Source: Novosphingobium sp. Gsoil 351 (GTDB lineage Bacteria; Pseudomonadota; Alphaproteobacteria; Sphingomonadales; Sphingomonadaceae). Taken from it: a stretch of 64,000 bases of DNA. The DNA is taken from positions 1,951,501 through 2,015,500 of the forward strand of contig NZ_CP046120.1 of assembly GCF_009707465.1 (NCBI RefSeq), given 5' to 3'. Numbering within the stretch: the stretch's first letter is position 1; every line of letters starts with the position of its first letter. A program made the translations under genes and the position numbers. The notes under the pieces were generated by a model. It was not told the DNA's origin and searched no databases. It saw only the letters and a list, made by a program, of their open reading frames with translations. Positions 1 to 8,242 of this stretch are shown here, piece by piece.

Positions 1-42
1 CATCATCGGTGAGCCGTCGTCCTTGCCGCCGCTCATTGCCAT
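1..42 (-). CDS. ExbD/TolR-family protein, N-terminal fragment (runs off window)
   Basis: Only the first 14 codons are inside the window, reading MAMSGGKDDGSPMM from an ATG at 42-40. Short polar N-termini ending in PM or PMM just before an INTTP-type motif are typical of ExbD/TolR proteins, and this gene lies directly downstream of another exbD on the same strand with a 33-bp gap. It is therefore probably a second exbD copy in the tonB-exbB-exbD operon, an arrangement known in sphingomonads and xanthomonads. The diagnostic transmembrane segment is outside the window, so the call leans on context. Confidence 0.65.
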   Translation of the reverse strand, partial: MAMSGGKDDGSPMM

Positions 43-75
43 TGTCTGGTACTCCTGTTCGTTCGGCTGTCGGCG

Positions 76-600
76 TTAGCCGTTGGGATCGACGGGGTTG
101 GAAATGAAGCCCACCCGCGGATAGCCGGAAATCTGGACGTTGTAGATCGCCCCGGCGATGCACTTCCACGGCACGTTGACGTCGCCGCGGATGTGAACTT
201 CGGGGATCTTGTCGGGATCGATGTTCTGAGCCCCGCCCTCGCGCTTGACGATCGCGTCCAGCCGCTCGAACGCCTGCTTCTGCAATTCGGCCGAATCGAC
301 CGGGCTCGTATTGTTGAAATAGACCCGGCACTGCCCGCCGCGCGATGAACCCTCGTAGCCCGGATCGCCGGGACTGCGCCCACCCTCGTCGGTCGAGACA
401 ACCGCGAGCAGCAGGTTTTCGACCTTGTCCTGCGATTCCTCGTACGGGTTGACCGGGACCTTGAGCTTCTCGATCTGCTTGATCGCCACCGGCACCGCAA
501 TGAGGAAGATGATCAGCAGCACCAACATCACGTCGACCAGCGGCGTGGTGTTGATGTCCGACATCGGAGTTTCTTGGGCGCCGCCTACCGCAACTGCCAT
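76..600 (-). CDS. exbD: ExbD/TolR-family biopolymer transport protein
   Basis: 174 aa. A short cytoplasmic N-terminus is followed by the SDINTTPLVDVMLVLLIIF motif, the signature single transmembrane helix of ExbD (about residues 14-40) with the proton-relay Asp in PLVDVML. The C-terminal periplasmic domain carries the PEVHIRGD stretch common in this family. With ExbB it forms the inner-membrane motor that uses proton motive force to energise TonB-dependent outer membrane receptors. It is third in the operon tonB-exbB-exbD-exbD'. The periplasmic part has an insert of about 40 residues rich in Gly, Ser and Arg, longer than in E. coli ExbD (about 141 aa); this is seen in related alphaproteobacteria. 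Confidence 0.93.
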   Translation of the reverse strand: MAVAVGGAQETPMSDINTTPLVDVMLVLLIIFLIAVPVAIKQIEKLKVPVNPYEESQDKVENLLLAVVSTDEGGRSPGDPGYEGSSRGGQCRVYFNNTSPVDSAELQKQAFERLDAIVKREGGAQNIDPDKIPEVHIRGDVNVPWKCIAGAIYNVQISGYPRVGFISNPVDPNG

Positions 601-698
601 GCTCTCATATCCTGTTCTCTTGCGGTCGGTTCCGGAGGGCGTTGTCCCGCCTGGAAGGCCGACCCACCGCCTCGCGCGGCCGCATGCGTTTGCTCACC

Positions 699-734
699 GC
701 CCTCCCCCGCGGGCGGGCGCCCGCGGGGGAGGGC
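699..734 (-). repeat. 17-bp perfect inverted repeat in the exbB-exbD spacer
   Basis: A perfect GC palindrome: the left arm 699-715 pairs with 718-734 over 17 bp with only two bases between. It sits between the exbB stop and the exbD start on the same transcript. No T run follows on the minus strand, so it is more likely an mRNA processing or stability hairpin or a REP-type unit than a simple terminator. Confidence 0.6.
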
Positions 735-743
735 AAGTCGTAC

Positions 744-1502
744 TCAATTCTTGGCGGCAGCCGGTGCCGCGGGGCGGGCCGGAGCGGCGGTGGTCACCGC
801 AGGGCGAACCGCACCCTTCGAGTTGATGTTCGCGAGCACGTCGGTCGAGAACCCGCTCAGGTGCTCGGCGATGCGCTTGTTGCGGCTCTGCAGCCAGTTG
901 TAGGCGAGCACGGCCGGAACGGCGACGAGCAGACCGAGCGCGGTCATGATCAGCGCCTCGCCGACCGGACCCGCGACCTTGTCGATCGAGGCCGAACCGG
1001 CGATGCCGATGTTGATCAGCGCGCGGTAGATGCCGACCACGGTGCCGAACAGACCGATGAACGGCGCGGTCGCGCCCACGGTCGCGAGGAAGGGCAGGCC
1101 GCCGGCGAGACGCGCGTTGATCGAGGCTTCCGAGCGGGCGAGCGAGCCGTGGAGCCAGTCGTGAGCTTCCATCGAATCGGTCATCTTGCCGTGCTGGTCT
1201 TCGGCGGCGAGACCATCGTCGACGAGCTGGCGGAAGGCCGAGTTCTTGTCGAGCTTGTTGGCGCCTTCGCGAAGGTTGTTGGCGCGCCAGAAGTTGGTGC
1301 GGACATCGCGCGCCTGGCCCATGATCTTCTGCTGTTCGAAGAACTTGGTGAACAGGATGTAGAACGAGCCGAACGACATGATCCCCAGGATCGTGACCGT
1401 GGCATAGGCGATGAAACCGCCCTGCTGGAGCGCTTCGGCGAAACCGAACTTGTTCTGCGGCGCGGCGGTCTTGGCTGCCGCGGCCAGGATGTCGATGAGC
1501 AT
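744..1502 (-). CDS. exbB: MotA/TolQ/ExbB proton channel family protein
   Basis: 252 aa. The start at 1502 (MLIDILAAAAK) has a purine-rich GAGAGGAAG site upstream and fits the family length. The protein shows a first membrane helix (about residues 25-50), a cytoplasmic loop, and the conserved C-terminal pair of helices with the GGLPFLATVGATAPFIGLFG and GPVGEALIMTALGLLVAVPA motifs of ExbB/TolQ. ExbB forms the oligomeric proton channel around ExbD that drives TonB. The C-terminus ends in an Ala/Pro-rich tail. It lies between tonB and exbD and is likely cotranscribed with both. Confidence 0.95.
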   Translation of the reverse strand: MLIDILAAAAKTAAPQNKFGFAEALQQGGFIAYATVTILGIMSFGSFYILFTKFFEQQKIMGQARDVRTNFWRANNLREGANKLDKNSAFRQLVDDGLAAEDQHGKMTDSMEAHDWLHGSLARSEASINARLAGGLPFLATVGATAPFIGLFGTVVGIYRALINIGIAGSASIDKVAGPVGEALIMTALGLLVAVPAVLAYNWLQSRNKRIAEHLSGFSTDVLANINSKGAVRPAVTTAAPARPAAPAAAKN

Positions 1503-1581
1503 GCGGGTCTTCCTCTCAAACAATATCGAAAATGCGAATTCGCAGGGTTGGTCATGCCGGGGCGGAACCCGCCCCGGCGAG

Positions 1582-2232
1582 TTAGTTGATCTTGTAGACG
1601 ATTCTCGTGCTGAACGAACCGGTGGTGGGGTTGCCCCCGGCATCGAGCGCGGGCTCGAAGCGGGCGTAACGCTGCATCCCGTCGCACGCGGCGCTGTCGA
1701 GATCGCCCGATCCGCTCGAACCCGTCACTGTGCAGCCCGCGACGCGACCGTCGGGGCCAACGGTGACACGGACGCCGACGGTACCTTCTATCTCCTTGCG
1801 CAAGGCGGCCGAAGGATAGTTGTCCTGAATCCGCGCAGCCCAGCTGCTTTGGCCCTTCGGCTTGGCGCCACGCGCCTTCGACACCGCGGGCGGCGGCGGG
1901 GGAGCGGGCGGCGGCGCCGTGACCGTGGGCGGCAGGACCACCGCGGGCGGAGTGGCTACCGCCTGAACCGGCGAGGGCCGATCGAAGCTGATCGGAGGCG
2001 GCGGCGCCACGATCGGCGGGGGCGGCACCGGCGCGTCGGGCGGCGGCGGCGGCGGTTCTTCGGGGGGCTTTTCTTCCTTCACGTCGAAGGTCTCGACGCG
2101 TTCCTTGATCTTCTTCACCGCCTCGTACGCCAGGCCAGTGACCAGCGCATAGCCGACGATAATGTGCAGGATCGCCACAATGATGAGCGCGGTAACGCGA
2201 TTGCCGCTCATCTTCTGGTCAGCGTATGCCAT
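1582..2232 (-). CDS. tonB: TonB-family energy transducer
   Basis: 216 aa. An N-terminal signal-anchor helix (about residues 12-35) is followed by a long proline-rich periplasm-spanning segment with PPPPPP runs (about 53-115) and a C-terminal TonB domain (about 130-216) with SAALRKEIEGTVGVRVTV and the final IVYKIN strand. The role is to couple the ExbB/ExbD motor to TonB-dependent receptors for siderophores, vitamin B12 or glycans. It is the first gene of the operon. One cysteine pair (CTVTG...AACDG) lies in the C-terminal domain, as often seen in sphingomonad TonBs. Confidence 0.95.
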   Translation of the reverse strand: MAYADQKMSGNRVTALIIVAILHIIVGYALVTGLAYEAVKKIKERVETFDVKEEKPPEEPPPPPPDAPVPPPPIVAPPPPISFDRPSPVQAVATPPAVVLPPTVTAPPPAPPPPPAVSKARGAKPKGQSSWAARIQDNYPSAALRKEIEGTVGVRVTVGPDGRVAGCTVTGSSGSGDLDSAACDGMQRYARFEPALDAGGNPTTGSFSTRIVYKIN

Positions 2233-2605
2233 TCAGGTCCTCTGCTCTGCCATCCCGCAAACGGGTCGCCCAAAACCACCGGGTCGAACGGCAAAGCCCT
2301 GCGACAGGCTCATCACGCCAGACCCGTTCAAACTATCGCTCCACCCTGCCGGATAGACCGAACCGCCAGCGCCGGAAACAAGTTCGGACGGCGGCATCGG
2401 TCGAGCGTATTTTTTATGTTCGCCCAACGTCTCCGAGCTTTAACGTTGATCCCCAAACCGCGCAAATGCTTTATCGGTTAAGACCGAATTCACCGTTCAA
2501 GCGCTCAACGAGGGGCGTTGCAGTGCGTTCCCACCCCTTGGTGGACGATCGGTTCGCGGCCGAAATCGTCACCGTTCGCGGGGTCGTTCCAGGAGCTTTC
2601 CCGTC
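2233..2605. other. Intergenic region between tonB and a divergent exported-protein gene
   Basis: 373 bp separating two divergent genes, so it should hold both promoters. An AT-rich patch at about 2405-2475 is the likeliest location. I found no convincing -35/-10 pair and no recognisable Fur box. A stretch around 2283-2330 (GACAGGCTCA-like) resembles degenerate sphingomonad intergenic repeats. Confidence 0.35.
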
Positions 2606-3484
2606 ATGTTGAAACCAGTCCTCGCGAAATGCCTAGCGGCGGCGGCGGTGCTTGCTGTTTTCCCGGCACCCCAAGGGTTTGCGCAAGAACGGACAGCCCC
2701 GCCCGTCGCCCCGGCCGCCCCCACATATGCCGATCTCGCGGACCTGGCGGACCATGCCCCGCTGGTCGCCCGCGTCGAGATCCGCGAGGCCATCCGATTG
2801 AAGCCCGAGCAAGCCCCGGGACTGCGTGGCGGAATGGCGAGAGTTTTCGTCAAGGCGCGAACCCGCGCGCTGCTGCTGGGTGAGACCATCGGCGAATCGG
2901 CCAGCTACCTCGCCGATGTGCCGCTCGACGCCAAGGGGAAGCTGCCCAAGCTGAAGAAGGCCGTGGCCCTGATCTTCGCCCGCCCGGTCGCCGCCAGGCC
3001 CGGCGAGCTCCAGCTGGTCGCGACCGCGGCGCAGGTCGCATGGTCGCAGCCGGTGGAGGAGCGGGTGCGCTCGATCCTGACCGAGCTGGTCGCGCCCGGG
3101 GCGCCGCCGCGCGTCACCGGCGTGCGCGAGATATCCCATGTCCCCGGGAATCTGGTGGGCGAAGGCGAGACCCAGATGTTCCTGACTACCGAGGCGGGCG
3201 ATCCCGTCTCGATCAGCGTGCTCCACCGTCCCGGCGAGCCGCCGCGCTGGGGCGTGGCATTCGGCGAGATCGTCGATCAGGCCGCGCGCCCGCCCGTGCG
3301 CGACACGCTGGCCTGGTACCGCCTCGCCTGCTTCCTCCCCGCCGGGCTTTCGAGCGAAGCGGTTCTTTCGGGCGATGGCGTAGCCCAGCGCATCGCCGCC
3401 CAGGACTATCGCTACGTCCGCGGCCAGCTTGGGGCGTGCCCGCGCACGCTGAGCGGTTTGGGGGCGGGAGCGGTGCGCGGCTGA
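2606..3484 (+). CDS. Conserved exported protein of unknown function
   Basis: 292 aa with an N-terminal signal peptide (about residues 1-26, cleavage after GFA). The mature part alternates charged and hydrophobic stretches; no enzymatic motif is recognised. It contains two Cys (ACFLPAG and GACPRTL) near the C-terminus that could form a disulfide. The ATG at 2606 is preceded by CCAGGAGC. It sits between the tonB operon and homoserine dehydrogenase with a 57-bp gap to the latter, so cotranscription with hom is possible. Function unknown; likely periplasmic. Confidence 0.75.
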   Translation: MLKPVLAKCLAAAAVLAVFPAPQGFAQERTAPPVAPAAPTYADLADLADHAPLVARVEIREAIRLKPEQAPGLRGGMARVFVKARTRALLLGETIGESASYLADVPLDAKGKLPKLKKAVALIFARPVAARPGELQLVATAAQVAWSQPVEERVRSILTELVAPGAPPRVTGVREISHVPGNLVGEGETQMFLTTEAGDPVSISVLHRPGEPPRWGVAFGEIVDQAARPPVRDTLAWYRLACFLPAGLSSEAVLSGDGVAQRIAAQDYRYVRGQLGACPRTLSGLGAGAVRG

Positions 3485-3541
3485 GGCTGGCGCCCGGCGG
3501 GTTCGCCCCCTAAGAGCGCCGCCAGATCAAGCGGGGGCAGC

Positions 3542-4853
3542 ATGGCGGGACCACTTCGGATAGCATTGGCCGGGCTCGGCACGGTCGGGGCGGGGGTTAT
3601 CCGCCTGCTCGACGCGAACGCCGGCCTGATCGCGCGCCGCGCCGGGCGGCGGATCGAGATCGTCGCGGTCTCGGCGCGCGAGCGGCTCAAGGACCGCGGG
3701 GTCGATATCACCCGCTTCGCGTGGGACGACGACATGACCGCGATGGCCGCGCGCGCCGATGTCGACGTGGTCGTCGAACTTGTCGGCGGCAGCGACGGCC
3801 CGGCGCTGACTGCGGCGCGCAACGCGCTCGCGCAGGGCAAGGCGCTGGTGACCGCGAACAAGGCGATGATCGCGCACCACGGTCTGGAACTGGCGCAGGC
3901 GGCCGAAGCGGCGGGAGTCGCGCTGAAGTTCGAGGCCGCGGTCGCGGGTGGAATCCCGGTGATCAAGGGCCTGCGCGAAGGTGCGGCGGCCAACGCGATC
4001 GAGCGGGTCTATGGCATCCTCAACGGCACCTGCAATTACATCCTCTCGACGATGGAAGACACCGGGCGCGACTTCGCCGGGGTCTTGGCGGAAGCGCAGG
4101 CCAAGGGTTTTGCGGAAACCGATCCGGCGTTCGACATCGACGGGGTCGACGCCGCGCACAAATTGGCGATCCTGGCCAGCATCGCCTTCGGCAGCCGGAT
4201 CGATTTCGCGCCGGTCGAGACGATGGGCATCCGCCGCGTGCTCGCCGCCGACATCGCCCAGGCCGCGCAGCTCGGCTACTGCATCCGCCTGATCGGGATG
4301 GCCGAAGCCGAAGGGGGACGCCTTGTTCCAGCGGGTCCACCCCTGCCTCGTCCCGCGCCAGCACCCTCTCGCCCACGTCGACGGCGCGACCAATGCGGTG
4401 GTCGCGGAGGGCAATTTCTCGGGCCGCCTATTGTTCCAGGGCGCGGGCGCCGGCGACGGACCGACAGCGAGCGCGGTGGTCGCCGACCTGATCGACATCG
4501 CGCGTCAGACCGTGGTCGGCGGCGAAGTCGGCGCACCGTTCTCGATCCCCGTCGCCGAGCTCGAGCCGATGATACCCGCCGCGTCCGGCAAACGGGTGGG
4601 CAAGGCGTATTTGCGTTTCATCGTGGCGGACCGGCCCGGCGTGCTGGCGGAGATCGCGGCGGCGATGCGCGATGCGGGGGTTTCGATCGAGAGCCTGATC
4701 CAGCAGGGCGATTCCGATCCCGACGGGCAGGTGCTGATCGCGCTGGTCACCCACGACGGGCCGGAGCGCTGCATCGCCGAGGCGCTGCGGCTGCTGGAAG
4801 GGTCCGCGAGCCTGGCCGAAGCGCCGCTGGTGATGCACATCCTGGGCGCCTAG
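3542..4853 (+). pseudogene. hom: Homoserine dehydrogenase, reading frame broken by +1 in a G run
   Basis: Homoserine dehydrogenase makes L-homoserine from aspartate semialdehyde with NAD(P)H, feeding Met and Thr synthesis. The first 259 codons (from 3542) show the Rossmann motif GLGTVGAGV, the NKAMIA region and GILNGTCNYIL. After GMAEAEG the frame is lost at a run of five G (4313-4317). Deleting one G restores EGDALFQRVHPCLVP and continues to 4853 through HVDGATNAV and a C-terminal ACT domain, giving a normal protein of about 436 aa. Left unshifted, the first frame runs on in phase into glpX. As hom is normally needed for prototrophy, a sequencing error is at least as likely as true inactivation. 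Confidence 0.88.
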
Positions 4854-4864
4854 CGCCCGATGCC

Positions 4865-5314
4865 CTAGGGCTGCGCCTTTTCGCCCTTGGCGATCAGATC
4901 CGCGTCCGATCCGGCGGGCGCCTGGGGCAGCGCTTTGACGTCGATGAAGATCATCGGCGGCAGCGGGCACGGTGGAATGAAGCAGCCGCGCGCGACCACC
5001 AGGCCGGGATAGACCGGGCGCAGATCGGGCGCGCGGGGCAGGCCGTCGCGGGTCGACTTGGCCGAATCGAGTTGCTCGCGCCCCGGATAGCGGTGCTCGT
5101 GCACGTCGCGCGGTGCGCAGACGACGATCTCGCCGGCATCGGCGGCGCCCAGCGCGCAGCGCTTGTCGGTCAGGTCGGTCGTCGCCCGCTGCGCGGCGAG
5201 ACGCTCGGCGACCTTGCGATCGAGCTCGGATTCGGCGTTCTGCGCGTGCGCGGTGCCCGTCGCATCGATCCAGATCAGGGCGATGGCCGCAAGCGCGGCG
5301 GGCAGTCTCGACAA
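4865..5314 (-). CDS. Small conserved exported protein
   Basis: 149 aa with a signal peptide (about residues 1-24, cleavage after AHA). The mature protein has four Cys (RCALG, VVCAPR, GCFIPPC), suggesting two disulfides in the periplasm, and a C-terminal PPMIFIDVKALPQAP segment. No known domain recognised. It converges with hom, the two stops being 12 bp apart, and is divergent from glpX with only 66 bp between starts. Similar short cysteine-bearing exported proteins are common in sphingomonads; function unknown. Confidence 0.7.
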   Translation of the reverse strand: MSRLPAALAAIALIWIDATGTAHAQNAESELDRKVAERLAAQRATTDLTDKRCALGAADAGEIVVCAPRDVHEHRYPGREQLDSAKSTRDGLPRAPDLRPVYPGLVVARGCFIPPCPLPPMIFIDVKALPQAPAGSDADLIAKGEKAQP

Positions 5315-5380
5315 CGCAGGCCTCGCTCTTTAGGGCACGCGCACTCACTCCCCTTCCCCGCTGAACTGGAATTGAACGTC

Positions 5381-6388
5381 ATGGCGAACAACGCCCCCGC
5401 GCCCACCCCGATGGCGACCCGGCCGAGCGCCCTGCTCGACCGCGTGCTGGTGCTGGAAATGGTGCGCGTGACCGAGGCGGCGGCGATCTCCGCCTCGCGC
5501 CTGATCGGGCGCGGCGACGAGAAGGCCGCCGACGCCGCCGCGGTCGAGGCGATGCGCGCCGCGCTCAACGAGCTCGACATGGACGGCACCGTGGTGATCG
5601 GCGAGGGCGAGCGCGATGAGGCGCCGATGCTCTATATCGGCGAGAAGGTGGGCAGCGCGCAGGGCACCGGCCCCAAGATCGACATCGCGCTCGATCCGCT
5701 GGAAGGCACCACGATCACCGCCAAGGCCGGGCCCAACGCGCTGGCGGTGCTGGCGATCGCCGAGGAGGGCAACCTGCTCAACGCCCCCGACGTCTATATG
5801 GACAAGCTGGCGGTCGGCCCCGGCTATCCCGCCGGGGTGATCGACCTCGACCGCACGGTGGGCGAGAACGTCGCCGCGGTGGCCGCGGCCAAGGGGGTCG
5901 AGCCCAACGAGCTGATCGTCTGCGTGCTCGACCGCCCGCGCCATGGCGCCCTGATCGCCGAGCTGCGCGCGATCGGCTGCGGGATCGCGCTGATCCCCGA
6001 TGGCGACGTCGCCGGGGTGATCGCCACCACCGACGAATCGACGGGGATCGACCTCTACATGGGATCGGGCGGGGCGCCGGAGGGCGTACTCGCCGCCGCC
6101 GCGCTGCGCTGCGTGGGCGGGCAGTTCAAGGGCCGCCTGCTGTTCCGCAACGAGGACGAGAAGGCGCGCGCGCGCAAGTGGGGGATCGCCGACCTCAATC
6201 GCCAGTACGATCTTACCGAGCTGGCCAAGGGCGACTGCATCTTCGCCGCCACCGGGGTCACCGACGGCTCGCTGCTGAAGGGCGTCAAGCGGCTTAAGGG
6301 CGGGACGATGACCACCGAGAGCGTCGTCATGCGCGCGAGCAGCGGCACCGTGCGCTGGGTCAGGGGCGAACACCGCAAGCCACGCTAA
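5381..6388 (+). CDS. glpX: Class II fructose-1,6-bisphosphatase
   Basis: 335 aa. The GlpX-type phosphatase hydrolyses fructose-1,6-bisphosphate in gluconeogenesis. Diagnostic motifs are the metal-binding GEGERDEAPMLYIGE (residues about 74-88) and DPLEGT (about 105-110), then VLDRPRH, PDGDVAG and a C-terminal GVTDGSLL. The ATG at 5381 begins MANNAPAPTPMATRP, and family homology begins near residue 15. Its frame is the same as the broken first frame of hom, so naive ORF calling fuses the two into one 948-codon ORF; they are separate genes. The next gene on this strand is about 340 bp away. Confidence 0.95.
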   Translation: MANNAPAPTPMATRPSALLDRVLVLEMVRVTEAAAISASRLIGRGDEKAADAAAVEAMRAALNELDMDGTVVIGEGERDEAPMLYIGEKVGSAQGTGPKIDIALDPLEGTTITAKAGPNALAVLAIAEEGNLLNAPDVYMDKLAVGPGYPAGVIDLDRTVGENVAAVAAAKGVEPNELIVCVLDRPRHGALIAELRAIGCGIALIPDGDVAGVIATTDESTGIDLYMGSGGAPEGVLAAAALRCVGGQFKGRLLFRNEDEKARARKWGIADLNRQYDLTELAKGDCIFAATGVTDGSLLKGVKRLKGGTMTTESVVMRASSGTVRWVRGEHRKPR

Positions 6389-6607
6389 ACCGAGCGGCCG
6401 AAGCGCGCCTTGGACCACTTGGACCACAGTCCAGGGGTAAAAAAACCGACCTTCGGGACATGCGCCTGCGGAGCGGGCGAAAAGGGTGTTCGTCGGCCTA
6501 GGATCGGGTCTGCGGCGCATTGCCGATCGCGCGAGCAAATGAAATCCAACTTTGCAATGTGCGCGCACCGCGAGCCACGCCAGCAGCGCGGCCCCGACGC
6601 TCGGCTT
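6389..6607. other. Intergenic region after glpX
   Basis: No gene seen. Holds an A-run (about 6441-6447) and GC-rich stretches but no clear rho-independent terminator for glpX. The EcfG-like promoter described next begins at its right edge. Confidence 0.3.
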
Positions 6608-6632
6608 GGAACGAGTTCCCCGTAGCGGGGTT
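6608..6632 (+). promoter_or_regulatory. EcfG-type (general stress response) promoter candidate
   Basis: GGAAC (6608-6612), 16-bp spacer, GGTT (6629-6632). The consensus of the alphaproteobacterial ECF sigma factor EcfG is GGAAC-N16/17-CGTT, so one base of the -10 differs. It lies about 98 nt upstream of the KaiC-like gene in the correct orientation. Confidence 0.5.
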
Positions 6633-6730
6633 TGTTTCGACAATGTCCGGGTCGCATCCGTCGACGGCGCTGCCGCGCCCCTTTCCGCAGCCGCGCAGAG
6701 CGCGCCGCTGGCGCCGGGGAGAGCGTCGAT

Positions 6731-8242
6731 TTGAGCATTGAAAGTACTGACGAAATGAACAACGCGGGCAACAACGCCGCGACCGGAATCGAGGGACTCG
6801 ACGACATCCTAAGGGGCGGACTCTCGCGAAGCCGCGTGTTCCTGCTCGAAGGCAGCCCCGGGACCGGCAAGACCACGATCGCCACCCAGTTCCTCCGCGA
6901 TGGCGCAGCGAACGGCGAGCGCACGCTCTACATCACCCTGTCCGAGACCGAGGACGAGCTGCGCAACAGCGCGGGCTCGCACGGTTGGTCGCTCGAAGGG
7001 ATCGAGGTCTACGAGCTGGTCCCGCCCGAAAACCTGCTCGACGACGACCAGCAGCAGAGCCTGCTCTATTCGTCCGACCTCGAGCTGGGCGAGACGACCA
7101 AGCGGATCTTCGAGGCCTTCGAACGGGTCAAGCCCGACCGCGTGGTGCTCGACAGCCTGTCCGAGATCCGCCTGCTCGCGCAAAGCTCGTTGCGTTACCG
7201 GCGGCAGATTCTCGCGCTCAAACACTACTTCGCGCGCCAGAACGCGACCGTTCTGATGCTCGACGATCTCACCACCGAAATCAACGACCGCACCGTGCAC
7301 AGCGTCGCCCACGGGGTGCTGCTGCTGGAGGAGATGGCGCGCGATTACGGTGCCGAACGCCGCCGGATGCGCGTGATCAAGTATCGCGGCCGCCGGTTTC
7401 GCGGTGGCTACCACGACTTCTGCATTAAGACCGGCGGGGTCGAAGTCTACCCGCGGCTGGTTTCTTCGGAACACCGCGCCCAGTTCGTCCGCGAGACGGT
7501 GCCGAGCCAATCCCGCGAGCTCGACGCGCTGCTGGGCGGCGGGATCGAACGCGGCACCAGCATCCTGATCCTGGGGCCTTCGGGCACGGGCAAGTCGCTG
7601 CTCGCGCTCACTTTCGTGGTCGGAGCCGCCGCGCGCGGCGAGCGCTCGGCGATGTTCGTCTTCGACGAGGAGCTCGGATTGCTCAAGGAACGGGCCAAGG
7701 GTCTGGGCATCGATCTCGACGCGCTGGTGGCGGCGGGCAACCTTACCCTGGAACAGGTCGATGCGGCGGAGATGACCCCGGGCGAGTTCTCGCAGCGGGT
7801 GCGTCAATGCGTGGAGGTCCACGGCGCGCGCACTGTCGTCATCGACAGCCTCAACGGCTTTCAGGCGGCGATGCCCGAGGAAAACGCGCTGATCCTGCAC
7901 ATGCACGAGCTGCTCCAGTTCCTCAACCGTCAGGGGGCGACAACCTTCCTGACCGTCGCCCAGCACGGTCTGGTCGGCGACATGAAATCTCCGGTCGACG
8001 TCACCTATCTGGCCGACACGGTCATCCTGCTGCGCTACTTCGAGGCGCTGGGCCGGGTTCGCCGGGCGGTGTCGGTGGTCAAGAAGCGGACCGGCGCGCA
8101 CGAGGACACGATCCGCGAATTCCGCATCGGGGCGCGCGGCTTCGATCTCGGCCGGCCGTTGACGGGCTTCCAGGGCGTTCTGCGTGGCGTGCCCACCCTG
8201 ATCGACGCCGGCGAGGCGCTGCTGTCCGAAACGGGCGAGTGA
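6731..8242 (+). CDS. KaiC-like tandem RecA-fold ATPase
   Basis: 503 aa from a TTG at 6731 preceded by GGGGAGAG at good spacing; an ATG at 6755 is the alternative. Two KaiC/RecA domains in tandem are visible: Walker A GSPGTGKT at about residues 41-48 and GPSGTGKS at about 282-289, with matching Walker B strands (VVLDSLSE, TVVIDSLNGF). This is the layout of KaiC and the KaiC-like proteins of non-cyanobacteria, which act in stress or light signalling rather than a full clock. No kaiA or kaiB is nearby. Its stop overlaps the start of a hybrid histidine kinase by 4 bp, implying translational coupling and a shared pathway. Confidence 0.88.
   Translation: MSIESTDEMNNAGNNAATGIEGLDDILRGGLSRSRVFLLEGSPGTGKTTIATQFLRDGAANGERTLYITLSETEDELRNSAGSHGWSLEGIEVYELVPPENLLDDDQQQSLLYSSDLELGETTKRIFEAFERVKPDRVVLDSLSEIRLLAQSSLRYRRQILALKHYFARQNATVLMLDDLTTEINDRTVHSVAHGVLLLEEMARDYGAERRRMRVIKYRGRRFRGGYHDFCIKTGGVEVYPRLVSSEHRAQFVRETVPSQSRELDALLGGGIERGTSILILGPSGTGKSLLALTFVVGAAARGERSAMFVFDEELGLLKERAKGLGIDLDALVAAGNLTLEQVDAAEMTPGEFSQRVRQCVEVHGARTVVIDSLNGFQAAMPEENALILHMHELLQFLNRQGATTFLTVAQHGLVGDMKSPVDVTYLADTVILLRYFEALGRVRRAVSVVKKRTGAHEDTIREFRIGARGFDLGRPLTGFQGVLRGVPTLIDAGEALLSETGE

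Noticed and set aside
3542..6388. A single 948-codon ORF that looks like a homoserine dehydrogenase-GlpX fusion
   Set aside because: The middle part is low-complexity Arg/Gly-rich out-of-frame sequence; the true C-terminal half of hom lies in another frame and glpX has its own start.
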